Shown: positions 23,274 through 36,013 of the stretch, piece by piece
Position numbering within the stretch: position 1 is the stretch's first letter
How the letters are laid out: the number at the start of each line of letters is the position of its first letter
Assembly (NCBI GenBank): GCA_033782935.1
Contig: JAWQEG010000003.1
Coordinates: 2,368,501 to 2,432,500 of the forward strand
Reading direction: 5' to 3'
Length of the DNA: 64,000 nucleotides
Source: Petrolisthes cinctipes
Taxonomy: Eukaryota > Arthropoda > Malacostraca > Decapoda > Porcellanidae
The notes under the pieces: model-generated
What the model saw: only the letters and a program-made list of their open reading frames with translations
What the model was told of the DNA's origin: nothing
Database searches by the model: none
Position numbers and translations under genes: made by a program

Positions 23274-24929
23274 CAGATGCAGGCCCAAAACATGCTGAAA
23301 ATCGATATTTTAGGTGCTCAAAGTCAACATGTCTATGCATCTTCTGCACTCGTTTATATCTCAAATTCAACCTCAAAACACCCGAAAATTAGATAATTTT
23401 GGGTCCCAGAAGCGATCTGTACATGTCTAGACAGTGCTAGAATGTTTTCAAATTATAGGCTCAAAACATGCTAAAAATCGATATTTTAAGTGTCCAAAGT
23501 CGATATGTGCATGCATCTTCTGTACCCGTTTATATCATAAATTCAGGCTCAAAACACCCGAAAATTCGACATTTTGGGGTCCCAGAAGCGACCTGTACAT
23601 GCCTACTCAGTGCTAGAATATTTTCAAAATTTAGGCCCAAAACATGCTAAAAATCGATATTTTAGGTGCCCAAAGTCGATATCTCAAATTCATGCCCAAA
23701 ACACCCAAAAATTCGATATTTTGGGGTCCCAGAAGCGATCTGTACATGCCTATTCCGTGTTAGAATATTTTCAATATACAGGCCCAAAACATACTGAAAA
23801 TCGATCTTTTAGGTGCCCAAAAGTCGATATGTGTATGCATCTTTTGTACCCGAATATATCCCAAATTAAACCTCAAAACAACCGAAAATTCGATATTTTG
23901 GGGACCCAGAAACGATCTGTATATGCCTACTCAGTGCTAGAATTTTTTCAAAATATAGGCTCAAAACATGCTAAAAATCGATATTTTAAGTGTCCAAAGT
24001 CGATATGTGCATACATCATCTGTACCCGTTTATATCTCAAATTCAGGCTCAAAACACCCGAAAATTCGATATTTTGGGGTCCCAGAAGTGATCTGTACAT
24101 GCCTACTTAGTGCTAGAATATTTTCAAAATATAGGCCCAAAACATGCTAAAAATTGATATTTTAGGTGCCCAAAGTCGACATCTCAAATTCAGGCCCAAC
24201 ACACCCAAAAATTCGATATTTTGGGGTCCCAGAAGCGATCTGTACATGCCTACTCCGTGTTAGAGTATTTTCAGTATACAGGCCCAAAACATACTGAAAA
24301 TCGATCTTTTAGGTGCCGAAAAGTCGATATGTGCATGCATCTTCTGTACCTGTTTATATCTCAAATTCAGGCTCCAAACACCCGAAAATTCGATATTTTG
24401 GGGTCCCAGAAGGAATCTGTACATGCCTACTCAGATGCAGGCCCAAAACATGCTAAAAATCGATATTTTAGGTGCCCAAAGTCAACATGTGTATGCATCT
24501 TCTGCACTCGTTTATATCTCAAATTCTACCTCAAAACACCCGAAAATTCGATAATTTTGGGTCCCAGAAGCGATCTATACATGTCTAGTCAGTGCTAGAA
24601 TGTTTTCAAATTATAGGCTCAAAACATGCTAAAAATCGATATTTTAAGTGTCTAAAGTCGATATGTGCATGCATCTTCTGTACCCGTTTATATCTCAAAT
24701 TCAGGCTCAAAACACCTGAAAATTCGATATTTGTGGGTCCCAGAAGCGACCTGTACATGCCTACTACTAGTTAGAGTATTTTCAAAATACAAGCCCAAAA
24801 CATGCTGAAAATTGATATATTAAGTGCCCAAAGTCAATATGTGCATGCATCTTCTGTACCAGTTTATATCTCAAATTCAGGCTCAAAACACCCGAAAATT
24901 CGACATTTTGGTGTCCCAGAAGCGATCTG
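23274..24929. repeat. Mixed-subfamily satellite
   Basis: Monomers of the 158-bp, 147-bp and full-length classes. No long internal repeat verified. The 158-bp monomer at 24400-24557 is a clear example of that class: CTACTCAG joins directly to ATGCAGGCCC with 18 bp missing. Confidence 0.88.
24400..24557. repeat. Exemplar 158-bp satellite monomer (18-bp deletion type)
   Basis: The TGCTAGAAT...TTTTCAAA part between CTACTCAG and ATGCAGG is missing, which removes the central inverted repeat. Further copies are marked by CAGATGCAGG at 9593, 13754, 17276, 18581, 27266, 28600, 30036, 32399, 35586, 38092, 44691, 54500, 56428 and 62180. I see none in the first 9.5 kb. Confidence 0.9.
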
Positions 24930-25690
24930 TACATGCCTACTCCGTGTTAGAGTATTTTCAGTATACAGGCCCAAAACATACTGAAAATCGATCTTTTAGG
25001 TTCCCAAAAGTCGATATGTGTATGCATCTTCTGTACCCGTATATATCCCAAATTCAACCTCAAAACAACCGAAAATTCGATATTTTGGGGTCCCAGAAGC
25101 GATCTGTACATGCCTACTCAGTGCTAGAATTTTTTCAAAATATAGGCTCAAAACATGCTAAAAATCGATATTTTAAGTGTCTAAAGTCGATATGTGCATG
25201 CATCTTCTGTACCCGTTTATATCTCAAATTCAGGCTCAAAACACCCGAAAATTTGATATTTTGGGGTCCCAGAAGTGATCTGTACATGCCTACTTAGTGC
25301 TAGAATATTTTCAAAATATAGGCCCAAAACATGCTATAAATCGATATTTTAGGTGCCCAAAGTCGATATCTCAAATTCAGGACCAAAACACCCGAAAATT
25401 CGATATTTTGGGGTCCCAGAAGCGAACTGTACATGCCTACTCCGTATTAGAGTATTTTCAAAATACAGGCCCAAAAGATACTGAAAATCGATCTTTTAGG
25501 TGCCCAAAAGTCGATATGTGCATGCATCTTCGGTACCCGTTTATATCCCAAATTCAACCTCAAAACACCCGAAAATTCGATATTTTGGGGTCCCAGAAGC
25601 GATCTGTACATGCCTACTCAGTGCTAGAATTTTTTCAAAATATAGGCTCAAAACATGCTAAAAATCGATATTTTAAGTGTCCAAAGTCGA
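24930..25690. repeat. Duplicated satellite block, offset 1323, copy 1
   Basis: Matches about 26253-27013. Shared private variants are CATGCTATAAATCG and CATCTTCGG(T/A)ACCCG. Confidence 0.78.
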
Positions 25691-26252
25691 TATGTGTATA
25701 CATCTTCTGTACCCGTTTATATCTCAAATTCAGGTTCAAAACACCCAAAAATTCGATATTTTGGGGTCCCAGAAGTGATCTGTACATACCTACTTAGTGC
25801 TAGAATATTTTCAAAATATAGGCCCAAAACATGCTAAAAATCGATATTTTAGGTGCCCAAAGTCGATATCTCAAATTCAGGCCCAACACACCCGAAAACT
25901 CGATATTTTGGGGTCCCAGAAGCGATCTGTACATGCCTATTCCGTGTTAGAGTATATTCATTATACAGGCCCAAAACATACAGAAAATCGAACTTTTAGG
26001 TGCAAAAAGGTCGATATGTGGATACATCTTCTGTACCCGTTTATACTCAAATTCAGGCTCAAAACACCCGAAAATTCAATATTTTGGGGTCCCAGAAGCG
26101 ATCTGTACATGCCTACTCAGTGCAAGAATATTTTCAAAATATCGGCCCAAAACATGCTAAAAATCGATATTTTAGGTGCCCAAAGTCGATATCTCAAATT
26201 CAGGCCCAAAACACCCAAAAATTCGATATTTTAGGGTCCCAAAAGCGATCTG

Positions 26253-27013
26253 TACATGCCTACTCCGTGTTAGAGTATTTTCAAAATACAGGCCCAAAAC
26301 ATACTGAAAATCGATCTTTTAGGTGCCCAAAAGTCGATATGTGGATGCATCTTCTGTACCCGTATATATCACAAATTCAACCTCTAAACAACCGAAAATT
26401 CGATATTTTGGGGTCCCAGGAGCGATCTGTACATGCCTACTCAGTGCTAGAATTTTTTCAAAATATAGGCTCAAAACATGCTAAAAATCGATATTTTAAG
26501 TGTCCAAAGTCGATATGTGCATACATCATCTGTACCCGTTTATATCTCAAATTCAGGCTCAAAACACCCGAAAATTTGATATTTTGGGGTCCCAGAAGTG
26601 ATCTGTACATGCCTACTTAGTGCTAGAATATTTTCAAAATATAGGCCCAAAACATGCTATAAATCGATATTTTAGGTGCCCAAAGTCGATATCTCAAATT
26701 CAAACCCAAAATACCCGAAAATTCGATATTTTGGGGTCCCAGAAGCGAACTGTACATGCCTACTCCGTGTTAGAGTATTTTCAAAATACAGGCCCAAAAG
26801 ATACTGAAAATCGATCTTTTAGGTGCCCAAAAGTCGATATGTGCATGCATCTTCGGAACCCGTTTATATTCCAAATTCAACCTCAAAACACCCGAAAATT
26901 CGAAATTTTGGGGTCCCAGAAGCGATCTGTACATGCCTACTCAGTGCTAGAATTTTTTCAAAATATAGGCTCAAAACATGCTAAAAATCGATATTTTAAG
27001 AGTCCAAAGTCGA
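26253..27013. repeat. Duplicated satellite block, offset 1323, copy 2
   Basis: Second copy of 24930-25690, with scattered differences such as CATCTTCGGAACCCG and TTCGAAATTTTGG. Confidence 0.78.
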
Positions 27014-27749
27014 TATCTCAAATTCTGGCCCAACACACCCGAAAATTCGATATTTTGTGGTCCCAGAAGCGAACTGTCCATGCCTACTCCGTGTTAAAGT
27101 ATTTTTGAAATACAGGCCCAAAACATAGTGAAAATCGATCATTTATGTGCCCAAAAGTCGATATGTGCATGCATCTTTTGTACCCGTTTATATCTCAAAT
27201 TCAGGCTCCAAACACCTGAAAATTCGATATTTTGGGGTCCCAGAAGGAATCTGTACATGCCTACCCAGATGCAGGCCCAAAACATGCTGAAAATCGATAT
27301 TTTAGGTGCCCAAAGTCAACATGTGCATGCATCTTCTGTACTCGTTTATATCTCAAATTCAACATCCAAACACCCCGAAAATTCGATAATTTTGGGTCCC
27401 AGAAGCGATCTGTACATGTCTAGTCAGTGCTAGAATGTTTTCAAATTATAGGCTCAAAACATGCTAAAAATCGATATTTTAAGTGTCCAAAGTCGATATG
27501 TGCATGCATCTTCTGTACCCGTTTATATCTCAAATTCATTCTCAAAACACCCGAAAATTCGATATTTTTGGGTCCCAGAAGCGACCTGTACATGCCTACT
27601 ACTAGTTAGAGTGTTTTCAAAATACAAGCCCAAAACATGCTGAAAATCGATATATTAAGTGCCCAAAGTCAATATGTGCATGCATCTTCTGTACCCGTTT
27701 ATATCTCAAATTCAGGCTCAAAACACCCCAAAATTCGACATTTTGGGGT

Positions 27750-28851
27750 CCCAGAAGCGATCTGTACATGCCTACTCAGTGCTAGAATATTTTCAAAATA
27801 TAGGCCCAAAACATGCTAAAAATCGATATTTTAGGTGCCCAAAGTCGATATCTCAAATTCATGCCCAAAACACCCAAAAATTCGATATTTTGGGGTCCCA
27901 GAAGCGATCTGTACATGCCTATTCCGTGTTAGAGTATTTTCAATATACAGGCCCAAAACATACTGAAAATCGATCTTTTAGGTTCAAAAAGGTCGATATG
28001 TGGATACATCTTCTGTACCCGTTTATACTCAAATTCAGGCTCAAAACACCTGAAAATTCGATATTTTGTGGTCCCAGAAGCGATCTGTAATTGCCTACTC
28101 AGTGCTAGAATGTTTTCAAAATATAGGCTCAAAACATGCTAAAAATCGATATTTTAAGTGTCCAAAGTCGATATGTGCATGCACTATCTGTACCGGTTTA
28201 TATCTCAAATTCAGGCTTAAAACACCCGAAAATTCGATATTTTGGGGTCCCAGAAGTGATCTGTACATGCCTACTTAGTGCTAGAATATTTTCAAAATAT
28301 AGGCCCAAAACATGCTAAAAATCGATATTTTAGGTGCCCAAAGTCGATATCTCAAATTCAGGCCCAAAACACCTGAAAATTCGATATTTGGGGGTCCCAG
28401 AAGCGAACTGTACATGCCTACTCCGTATTAGAGTATTTTCAAAATACAGACCCAAAAGATACTGAAAATCGATCTTTTAGGTGCCCAAAAGTCGATATGT
28501 GCATGCATCTTCTGTACCCGTTTATATCTCAAATCCAGGCTCCAAACACCCGAAAATTCGATATTTTGGGGCCCCAGAAGCGATCTGTACATGCCTACTC
28601 AGATGCAGGCCCAAAACATGCTGAAAATCGATATTTTAGGTGCCCAAAGTCAACATGTGTATGCATCATCTGCACTCCTTTATATCTCAAATTCAACCTC
28701 AAAACACCCGAAAATTCGATAATTTTGGGTTCCAGAAGCGATCTGTACATGTCTAGTCAGTGCTAGAATGTTTTCAAAATATAGGCTCAAAACAAGCTAA
28801 AAATCGATATTTTAAGTGTACAAAGTCGATACCCGTTTATATCTCAAATTC
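27750..28851. repeat. Duplicated satellite block, offset 1434, copy 1
   Basis: Matches about 29184-30285. Both copies carry GGTTCAAAAAGGTCG, TTTTGTGGTCCC, CTGTAATTGCC and, at the end, the 19-bp deletion junction AAAGTCGATACCCG. Confidence 0.86.
28826..28836. repeat. 19-bp deletion junction in a monomer
   Basis: GTCGATA is joined directly to CCCGTTTATATC. The 19 bp TGTGCATGCATCTTCTGTA between two TA dinucleotides are missing. The same junction is found near 30261-30270 and 37306-37315. The first two are copies by duplication. Confidence 0.88.
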
Positions 28852-29183
28852 AGGTATCAAAACACTCGAAAATTCGATATTTTGGGGTCCCAGAAGTGAT
28901 ATGTACATGCCTACTTAGTGCTAGAATATTTTCAAAATATACGCCCAAAACATGCTAAAAATCGATATTTTAGGTGCCCAAAGTCGATATCTCAAATTCA
29001 GGCCCAAAACACCCAAAAATTCGATATTTTGGGGTCCCAGAAGCGATCTGTACATGCCTACTCCGTGTTAAAGTATTTTCAATATGCAGGCCCAAAACAT
29101 ACTGAAAATCGATCTTTTAGGTGCCCAAAAGTCGATATCTCAAATTCAGGCCCAAAACACCCGAAAATTCGATATTTTGGGGT

Positions 29184-30285
29184 CCCAGAAGCGATCTGTA
29201 CATGCCTACTCAGTGCTAGAATATTTTCAAAATATAGGCCCAAAACATGCTAAAAATCGATATTTTAGGTGCCCAAAGTCGATATCTCAAATTCATGCCC
29301 AAAACACCCAAAAATTCAATATTTTGGGGTCCCAGAAGCGATCTGTACATGCCTATTCCGTGTTAGAGTATTTTCAATATACAGGCCCAAAACATACTGA
29401 AAATTGATCTTTTAGGTTCAAAAAGGTCGATATGTGGATACATCTTCTGTACCCGTTTATACTCAAATTCAGGCTCAAAACACCTGAAAATTCGATATTT
29501 TGTGGTCCCAGAAGCGATCTGTAATTGCCTACTCAGTGCTAGAATGTTTTCAAAATATAGGCTCAAAACATGCTAAAAATCGATATTTTAAGTGTCCAAA
29601 GTCGATATGTGCATGCATCATCTGTACCCGTTTATATCTCAAATTCAGGCTTAAAACACCCGAAAATTCGATATTTTGGGGTCCCAGAAGTGATCTGTAC
29701 ATGCCTACTTAGTGCTAGAATATTTTCAAAATATAGGCCCAAAACATGCTAAAAATCGATATTTTAGGTGCCCAAAGTCGATATCTCAAATTCAGGCCCA
29801 AAACACCCGAAAATTCGATATTTGGGGTTCCCAGAAGCGAACTGTACATGCCTACTCCGTATTAGAGTATTTTCAAAATACAGGCCCAAAACATACTGAA
29901 AATCGATCTTTTAGGTGCCCAAAAGTCGATATGTGCATGCATCTTCTGTACCCGTTTATATCTCAAATTCAGGCTCCAAACACCCGAAAATTCGATATTT
30001 TGGAGCCCCAGAAGCGATCTGTACATGCCTACTCAGATGCAGGCCCAAAACATGCTGAAAATCGATTTTTTAGGTGCCCAAAGTCAACATGTGTATGCAT
30101 CTACTGCACTCGTTTATATCTCAAATTCAACCTCAAAACACCCGAAAATTCGATAATTTTGTGTCCCAGAAGCGATCTGTACATGTCTAGTCAGTGCTAG
30201 AATGTTTTCAAAATATAGGCTCAAAACATGCTAAAAATCGATATTTTAAGTGTCCAAAGTCGATACCCGTTTATATCTCAAATTC
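29184..30285. repeat. Duplicated satellite block, offset 1434, copy 2
   Basis: Second copy of 27750-28851. Confidence 0.86.
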
Positions 30286-31439
30286 AGGCTCAAAACACCC
30301 GAAAATTCGATATTTTTGGGTCCCAGAAGCGATCTGTACATGCCTACTCCTAGTTAGAGTATTTTAAAAATACAGGCCCAAAACATGCTGAAAATCGATA
30401 TTTTAGGTGCCCAAAGTCAATATGTTCATGCATCTTTTGTACCCGTTTATATCTCAAATTCAGGCTCAAAAAACCCGAAAATTCGGTATTTTTGGGTCCT
30501 AGAAGCGATCTGTACATCCCTACTCCTAGTTAGAATGTTTTCAAGATACAGACTCAAAACATGCTCAAAATCGATATTTTAGGTGCCCAAAAGTCGATAT
30601 GTGCATGCATCGTCTGTACCCGTTTATATCTCAAAATCAGGCTCAAAACACCCGAAAATTCGATATTTTGGGGTCCCAGAAGCGATCTGTACATGCCAAC
30701 TCAGTGCTAGAATATTTTCAAAATATAGGCCCAAAACATGCTAAAAATCGATATTTTAGGTGCCAAAAGTCGATATTTCAAATTCAGGCCCATAACACCC
30801 AAATATTCGATATTTTGGGGTCCCAGAAGCGATCTGTACATGCCTACGCCGTGTTAGAGTATTTTCAATATACAGGCCCAAAACAAGCTGAAAATCGTTA
30901 TTTAGGTGACCAAAAACAATATGTGTATGAATCTTCTGCACACGTTTATATCCCAAATTCAACCTCAAAACACCCGAAAATTCGATATTTTTGGGTCCCA
31001 GAAGCGATCTGTACAAGTCTAGTCAGTGCTAGAATGTTTTTAAAATATAAGCTCAAAAAACATGCTAAAAATCGATATTTTAAGTGTCCAAAGTCGATCT
31101 GTGCATGCATCTTCTGTACCCGTTTATATCTCAAATTCAGGCTCAAAACACCCGAAAATTCGATATTTTGGGGTCACAGAAGCGATCTGCACATGACTAC
31201 TCCTAGTTAGAGTATTTTCAAAATACATGCCCAAAACATGCTGAAAATCGATATTTTAGGTGCCCAAAGTCAATATGTGCATGCATCTTCTGTACCCGTT
31301 TATATCTCAAATTCAGGCTCAAAACACCCGAAAATTCGGTATTTTTGGGTCCTAGAAGCGATCTGTACATCCCTACTCCTAGTTAGAATGTTTTCAAGAT
31401 ACAGACCCAAAACATACTGAAAATCGATCTTTTAGGTGC

Positions 31440-32826
31440 CCAAAAGTCTATATGTGCATGCATCGTCTGTACCCGTTTATATCTCAAAATCAGGCTCAAA
31501 ACACCCGAAAATTCGATATTTTGGGGTCCCAGAAGCGATCTGTACATGCCTACTCAGTGCTAGAATTTTTTCAAAATATAGGCTCAAGACAAGCTAAAAA
31601 TCGATATTTTAAGTGTTCAATGTCGATATGTGCATATATCATCTGTACCCGTTTATATCTCAAATTCAGGCTCAAAACACCCGAAAATTCGATATTTTGG
31701 GGTCCCAGAAGTGATATGTACATGCCTACTTAGTGCTAGAATTTTTTCAAAATATAGGCCCAAAACATGCTAAAAATCGATATTTTAGGTGCCCAAAGTC
31801 GATATCTCAAATTCAGGCCCAAAACACCTAAAAATTCGATATTTTGGGTCCCAGAAGCGATCTGTACAAGCCTACTCCGTGTTAGAGTATTTTCAATATA
31901 CAGGCCCAAAAGATACTGAAAATCGATCTTTTAGGTGCCCAAATGTCGATATGTGGATGCATCTTCTGTACCCGTTTATATCTCAAATTCATGCTCAAAA
32001 CACCCGAAAATTCGATATTTTGGGGTCCCAGAAGGGATCTGTACTTGCCTACTCCGTGTTAGAGTATTTTCAAAATACAGGCCCAAAACATACTGAAAAT
32101 CGATCTTTTAGGTGCCCAAATGTCGATATGTGTATGAATCTTCTGCACCCGTTTATATCCCAAATTCAGGCTCAAAACACCCGAAAATTCGATATTTTTG
32201 GGTCCCAGAAGCGATCTGTACTCAGTGCTAGAATTTTTTCAAAATATAGGCTCAAAACATGCTAAAAATCGATATTTTAAGTGTCCAAAGTCGATATGTG
32301 GATGCTTAATCTGTACCCGTTTATATCTCAAATTCAGGCTCCAAACACCCGAAAATTCGATATTTTGGGGTCCCAGAAGCGATCTGTACATGCCTACTCA
32401 GATGCAGGCCCAAAACATGCTGAAAATCGATATTTTAGGTGCCCAAAGTCGATATCTCAAATTCAGGCCCAAAACACCCGAAAATTCGATATTTTCGGGT
32501 CCCAGAAGCGAACTGTACATGCCTACTTCGTGTTAGAGTATCTCCAATATACAGGCCCAAAACATACTGAAAATCGATCTTTTAGGTGCCAAAAGTCGAT
32601 ATGTGCATGCATCTTCTGTACCCGTTTATATCTCAATTTCAGGCTCTAAACACCCAAAAATTCGATATTTTGGGGTACCAGAAGCGATCTGTACATGCCT
32701 ACTCAGATGCAGGCCCAAAACATGCTGAAAATCGGTATTTTAGGTGCCCAAAGTTAACATGTGTATGCATCTTGTGCACTCGTTTATATCTCAAATTCAA
32801 CCTCAAAACACTCGAAAATTCGATAT
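31440..32826. repeat. Duplicated satellite block P, copy 1
   Basis: Matches about 34627-36013 at offset 3187-3188. It includes private variants TGTTCAATGTCG, CATATATCATCTG, CCCAAATGTCG, GCTTAATCTG and the 8-bp deletion junction CTGTACTCAGTGC at 32219. Confidence 0.88.
32217..32226. repeat. 8-bp deletion junction in a monomer
   Basis: CTGTACATGCCTACTCAG is shortened to CTGTACTCAG. The missing 8 bp lie between two TAC trinucleotides. Copies of the same junction are at 35407 and 37913, carried by the block-P duplications. Confidence 0.9.
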
Positions 32827-33100
32827 TTTTGGGTCCCAGAAGCGATCTGTAAAAGCCTACTCAGTGCTAGAATGTTTTCGAAATATAGGCTCAAAACATG
32901 CTAAATATCGATATTTTAGGTGCCCAAAGTCAATATGTTCATGCATCTTCTGTACCCGTTTATATCTCAAATTCAGGCTCAAAAAACCCTAAAATTCGGT
33001 ATTTTTGGGTCCTAGAAGCGATCTGTACATCCCTACTCCTAGTTAGAATGTTTTCAAGATACAGACCCAAAACATGCTCAAAATCGATATTTTAGGTGCC
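32819..33100. repeat. Block Q, copy 1
   Basis: Matches 34346-34627 at offset 1527, with private CTGTAAAAGCC, TTTTCGAAATATAGG and CATGCTAAATATCG. Here Q follows block P, whereas downstream Q precedes P. This is what is expected of a larger tandem unit cut at different points. Confidence 0.82.
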
Positions 33101-33172
33101 CAAAAGTCGATATGTGCATGCATCTTCTGTACCCGTTTATATCTCAAATTCAGGCTCAAAACACCTGAAAAT
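33084..33172. repeat. Half-unit B of the satellite monomer (89 bp, exemplar)
   Basis: The second half of the monomer begins TCGATATTTTAGGTGCCC and ends just before the next TCGATATTTT, 89 bp later. It contains a 14-nt alternating purine-pyrimidine run, ATATGTGCATGCAT, in the place where half A has TGTACATGC. It also has TATATCTCAAATTCAGG where half A has the TATTTTCAAAATATAGG block. The 29-bp deletion that makes the 147-bp monomer and the 19-bp deletion both fall in this half. Confidence 0.88.
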
Positions 33173-33450
33173 TCGATATTTTGGGGTCCCAGAAGCGATC
33201 CGTACATGCCTACTCCGTGTTCGAATATTTTCAAAATACAGGCCCAAAACAGGCTGAAAATCGATATTTTAGGTGCCCAAAGTCAATATGTGCATGCATC
33301 TTCTGTACCCGTTTATATCTCAAATTCAGGCTCAAAACACACGAAAATTCGGTATTTTTGGGTCCTACAAATGATCTGTACATCCCTACTAATAGTTGTA
33401 ATGTTTTCAAGATACAGACCCAAAACATGCTCAAAATCGATATTTTAGGT
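33170..33450. repeat. Duplicated satellite block, offset 3012
   Basis: Matches 36182-36462 with private GATCCGTACATG, AAAACACACGAAAATTC, TCCTACAAATGATC and CTAATAGTTGTAATG. Confidence 0.82.
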
Positions 33451-34345
33451 GCCCAAAAGTCGATATGTGCATGCATCTTCTGTACCCGTTTATATCTCAA
33501 ATTCAGGCTCAAAACACCCAAAAATTCGATTTTTTGGGGTCCCTGAAGCGATCTGTACATGCCAACTCAGTGCTAGAATATTTTCAAAATATAGGCCCAA
33601 AACATGCTAAAAATCGATATTTTAGGTGCCAAAAGTCGATATCTCAAATTCAGGCCCAAAACACCCAAAAATTCGATATTTGGGGGTCCCAGAAGCGATC
33701 TGTACATGCCTACGCCGTGTTAGAGTATTTCCAATATACAGGCCCAAAACAAGCTGAAAATCGATATTTTAGGTGACCAAAAACAATATGTGTATGAATC
33801 TTCTGCACCCGTTTATATCCCAAATTCAACCTCAAAACACCCAAAAATTCGATAATTTGGGTCCCAGAAGCGATCTGTAGAAGTCTAGTCAGTGCTAGAA
33901 TGTTTTTAAAATATTGGCTCAAAACATGCTAAAAATCGATATTTTAAGTGTCCAAAGTCGATCTGTGCATGCATCTTCTGTTCCCGTTTATATCTCAAAT
34001 TCAGGCTCAAAACACCCGAAAATTCGATATTTTGGGGTCACAGAAGCGATCTGCACATGACTACTCCTAGTTAGAGTATTTTCAAAATACAGGCCTAAAA
34101 CATGCTGAAAATCGATATTTTAGGTGCCCAAAGTCAATATGTGCATGCATCTTCTGTACCCGTTTATATCTCAAATTCAGGCCCAAAACACCCAAAAATT
34201 CGATATTTTGGGGTCCCAGAAGCGATCTGTCCATGCCTACTCCGTGTTAAAGTATTTTCAATATGCAGGCCCAAAACATACTGAAAATCGATCATTTAGG
34301 TGCCCAAAAGTCGATATCTTAAATTCAGGACCAAAACACCCGAAA

Positions 34346-36013
34346 ATTCGATATTTTTGGGTCCCAGAAGCGATCTGTAAAAGCCTACTCAGTGCTAGAA
34401 TGTTTTCGAAATATAGGCTCAAAACATGCTAAATATCGATATTTTAGGTGCCCAAAGTCAATATGTTCATGCATCTTCTGTACCCGTTTATATCTCAAAT
34501 TCAGGCTCAAAAAACCCGAAAATTCGGTATTTTTGGGTCCAGAAGCGATCTGTACATCCCTACTCCTAGTTAGAATGTTTTCAAGATACAGACCCAAAAC
34601 ATGCTCAAAATCGATATTTTAGGTGCCCAAAAGTCGATATGTGCATGCATCGTCTGTACCCGTTTATATCTCAAAATCAGGCTCAAAACACCCGAAAATT
34701 CGATATTTTTGGGACCCAGACGCGATCTGTACATGCCTACTCAGTGCTAGAATTTTTTCAAAATATAGGCTCAAGACAAGCTAATAATCGATATTTTAAG
34801 TGTTCAATGTCGATATGTGCATATATCATCTGTACCCGTTTATATCTCAAATTCAGGCTCAAAACACCCGAAAATTCGATATTTTTGGGTCCCAGAAGTG
34901 ATATGTACATGCCTACTTAGTGCTAGAATTTTTTCAAAATATAGGCCCAAAACATGCTAAAAATCGATATTTTAGGTGCCCAAAGTCGATATCTCAAATT
35001 CAGGCCCAAAACACCTAAAAATTCGATATTTTGGGGTCCCAGAAGCGATCTGTACATGACTACTCCGTGTTAGAGTATTTTCAATATACAGGCCCAAAAG
35101 ATACTGAAAATCGATCTTTTAGGTGCCCAAATGTCGATATGTGGATGCATCTTCTGTACCCGTTTATATCTCAAATTCATGCTCAAAACACCCGAAAATT
35201 CGATATTTTGGGGTCCCAGAAGGGATCTGTACTTGCCTACTCCGTGTTAGAGTATTTTCAAAATACAGGCCCAAAAAATACTGAAAATCGATCTTTTAGG
35301 TGCCCAAATGTCGATATGTGTATGAATCTTCTGCACCCGTTTATATCCCAAATTTAGGCTCAAAACACCCGAAAATTCGATATTTTTGGGTCCCAGAAGC
35401 GATCTGTACTCAGTGCTAGAATTTTTTCAAAATATAGGCTCAAAACATGTTAAAAATCGATGTTTTAAGTGTCCAAAGTCGATATGTGCATGCTTAATCT
35501 GTACCCGTTTATATCTCAAATTCAGGCTCCAAACACCCGAAAATTCGATATTTTGGGGTCCCAGAAGCGATCTGTACATGCCTACTCAGATGCAGGCCCA
35601 AAACATGCTGAAAATCGATATTTTATGTGCCCAAAGTCGATATCTCAAATTCAGGCCCAAAACACCCGAAAATTCGATATTTTGGGGTCCCAGAAGCGAA
35701 CTGTACATGCCTACTTCGTGTTAGAGTATCTCCAATATACAGGCCCAAAACATACTGATAATCGATCTTTTAGGTGCCAAAAGTCGATATGTGCATGCAT
35801 CTTCTGTACCCGTTTACATCTCAATTTCAGGCTCTAAACACCCAAAAATTCGATATTTTGGGGTACCAGAAGCGATCTGTACATGCCTACTCAGATGCAG
35901 GCCCAAAACATGCTGAAAAAACGATATTTCAGGTGCCCAAAGTTAACATGTGTATGCATCTTGTGCACTCGTTTATATCTCAAATTCAACCTCAAAACAC
36001 TCGAAAATTCGAT
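34346..36013. repeat. Blocks Q and P, second copies
   Basis: Q' is 34346-34627 and P' is 34627-36013. P' matches 31440-32826 nearly base for base, with small changes such as GATGTTTTAAGTG near 35460 and an AAAAAACGATATTTC change near 35920. Confidence 0.86.
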
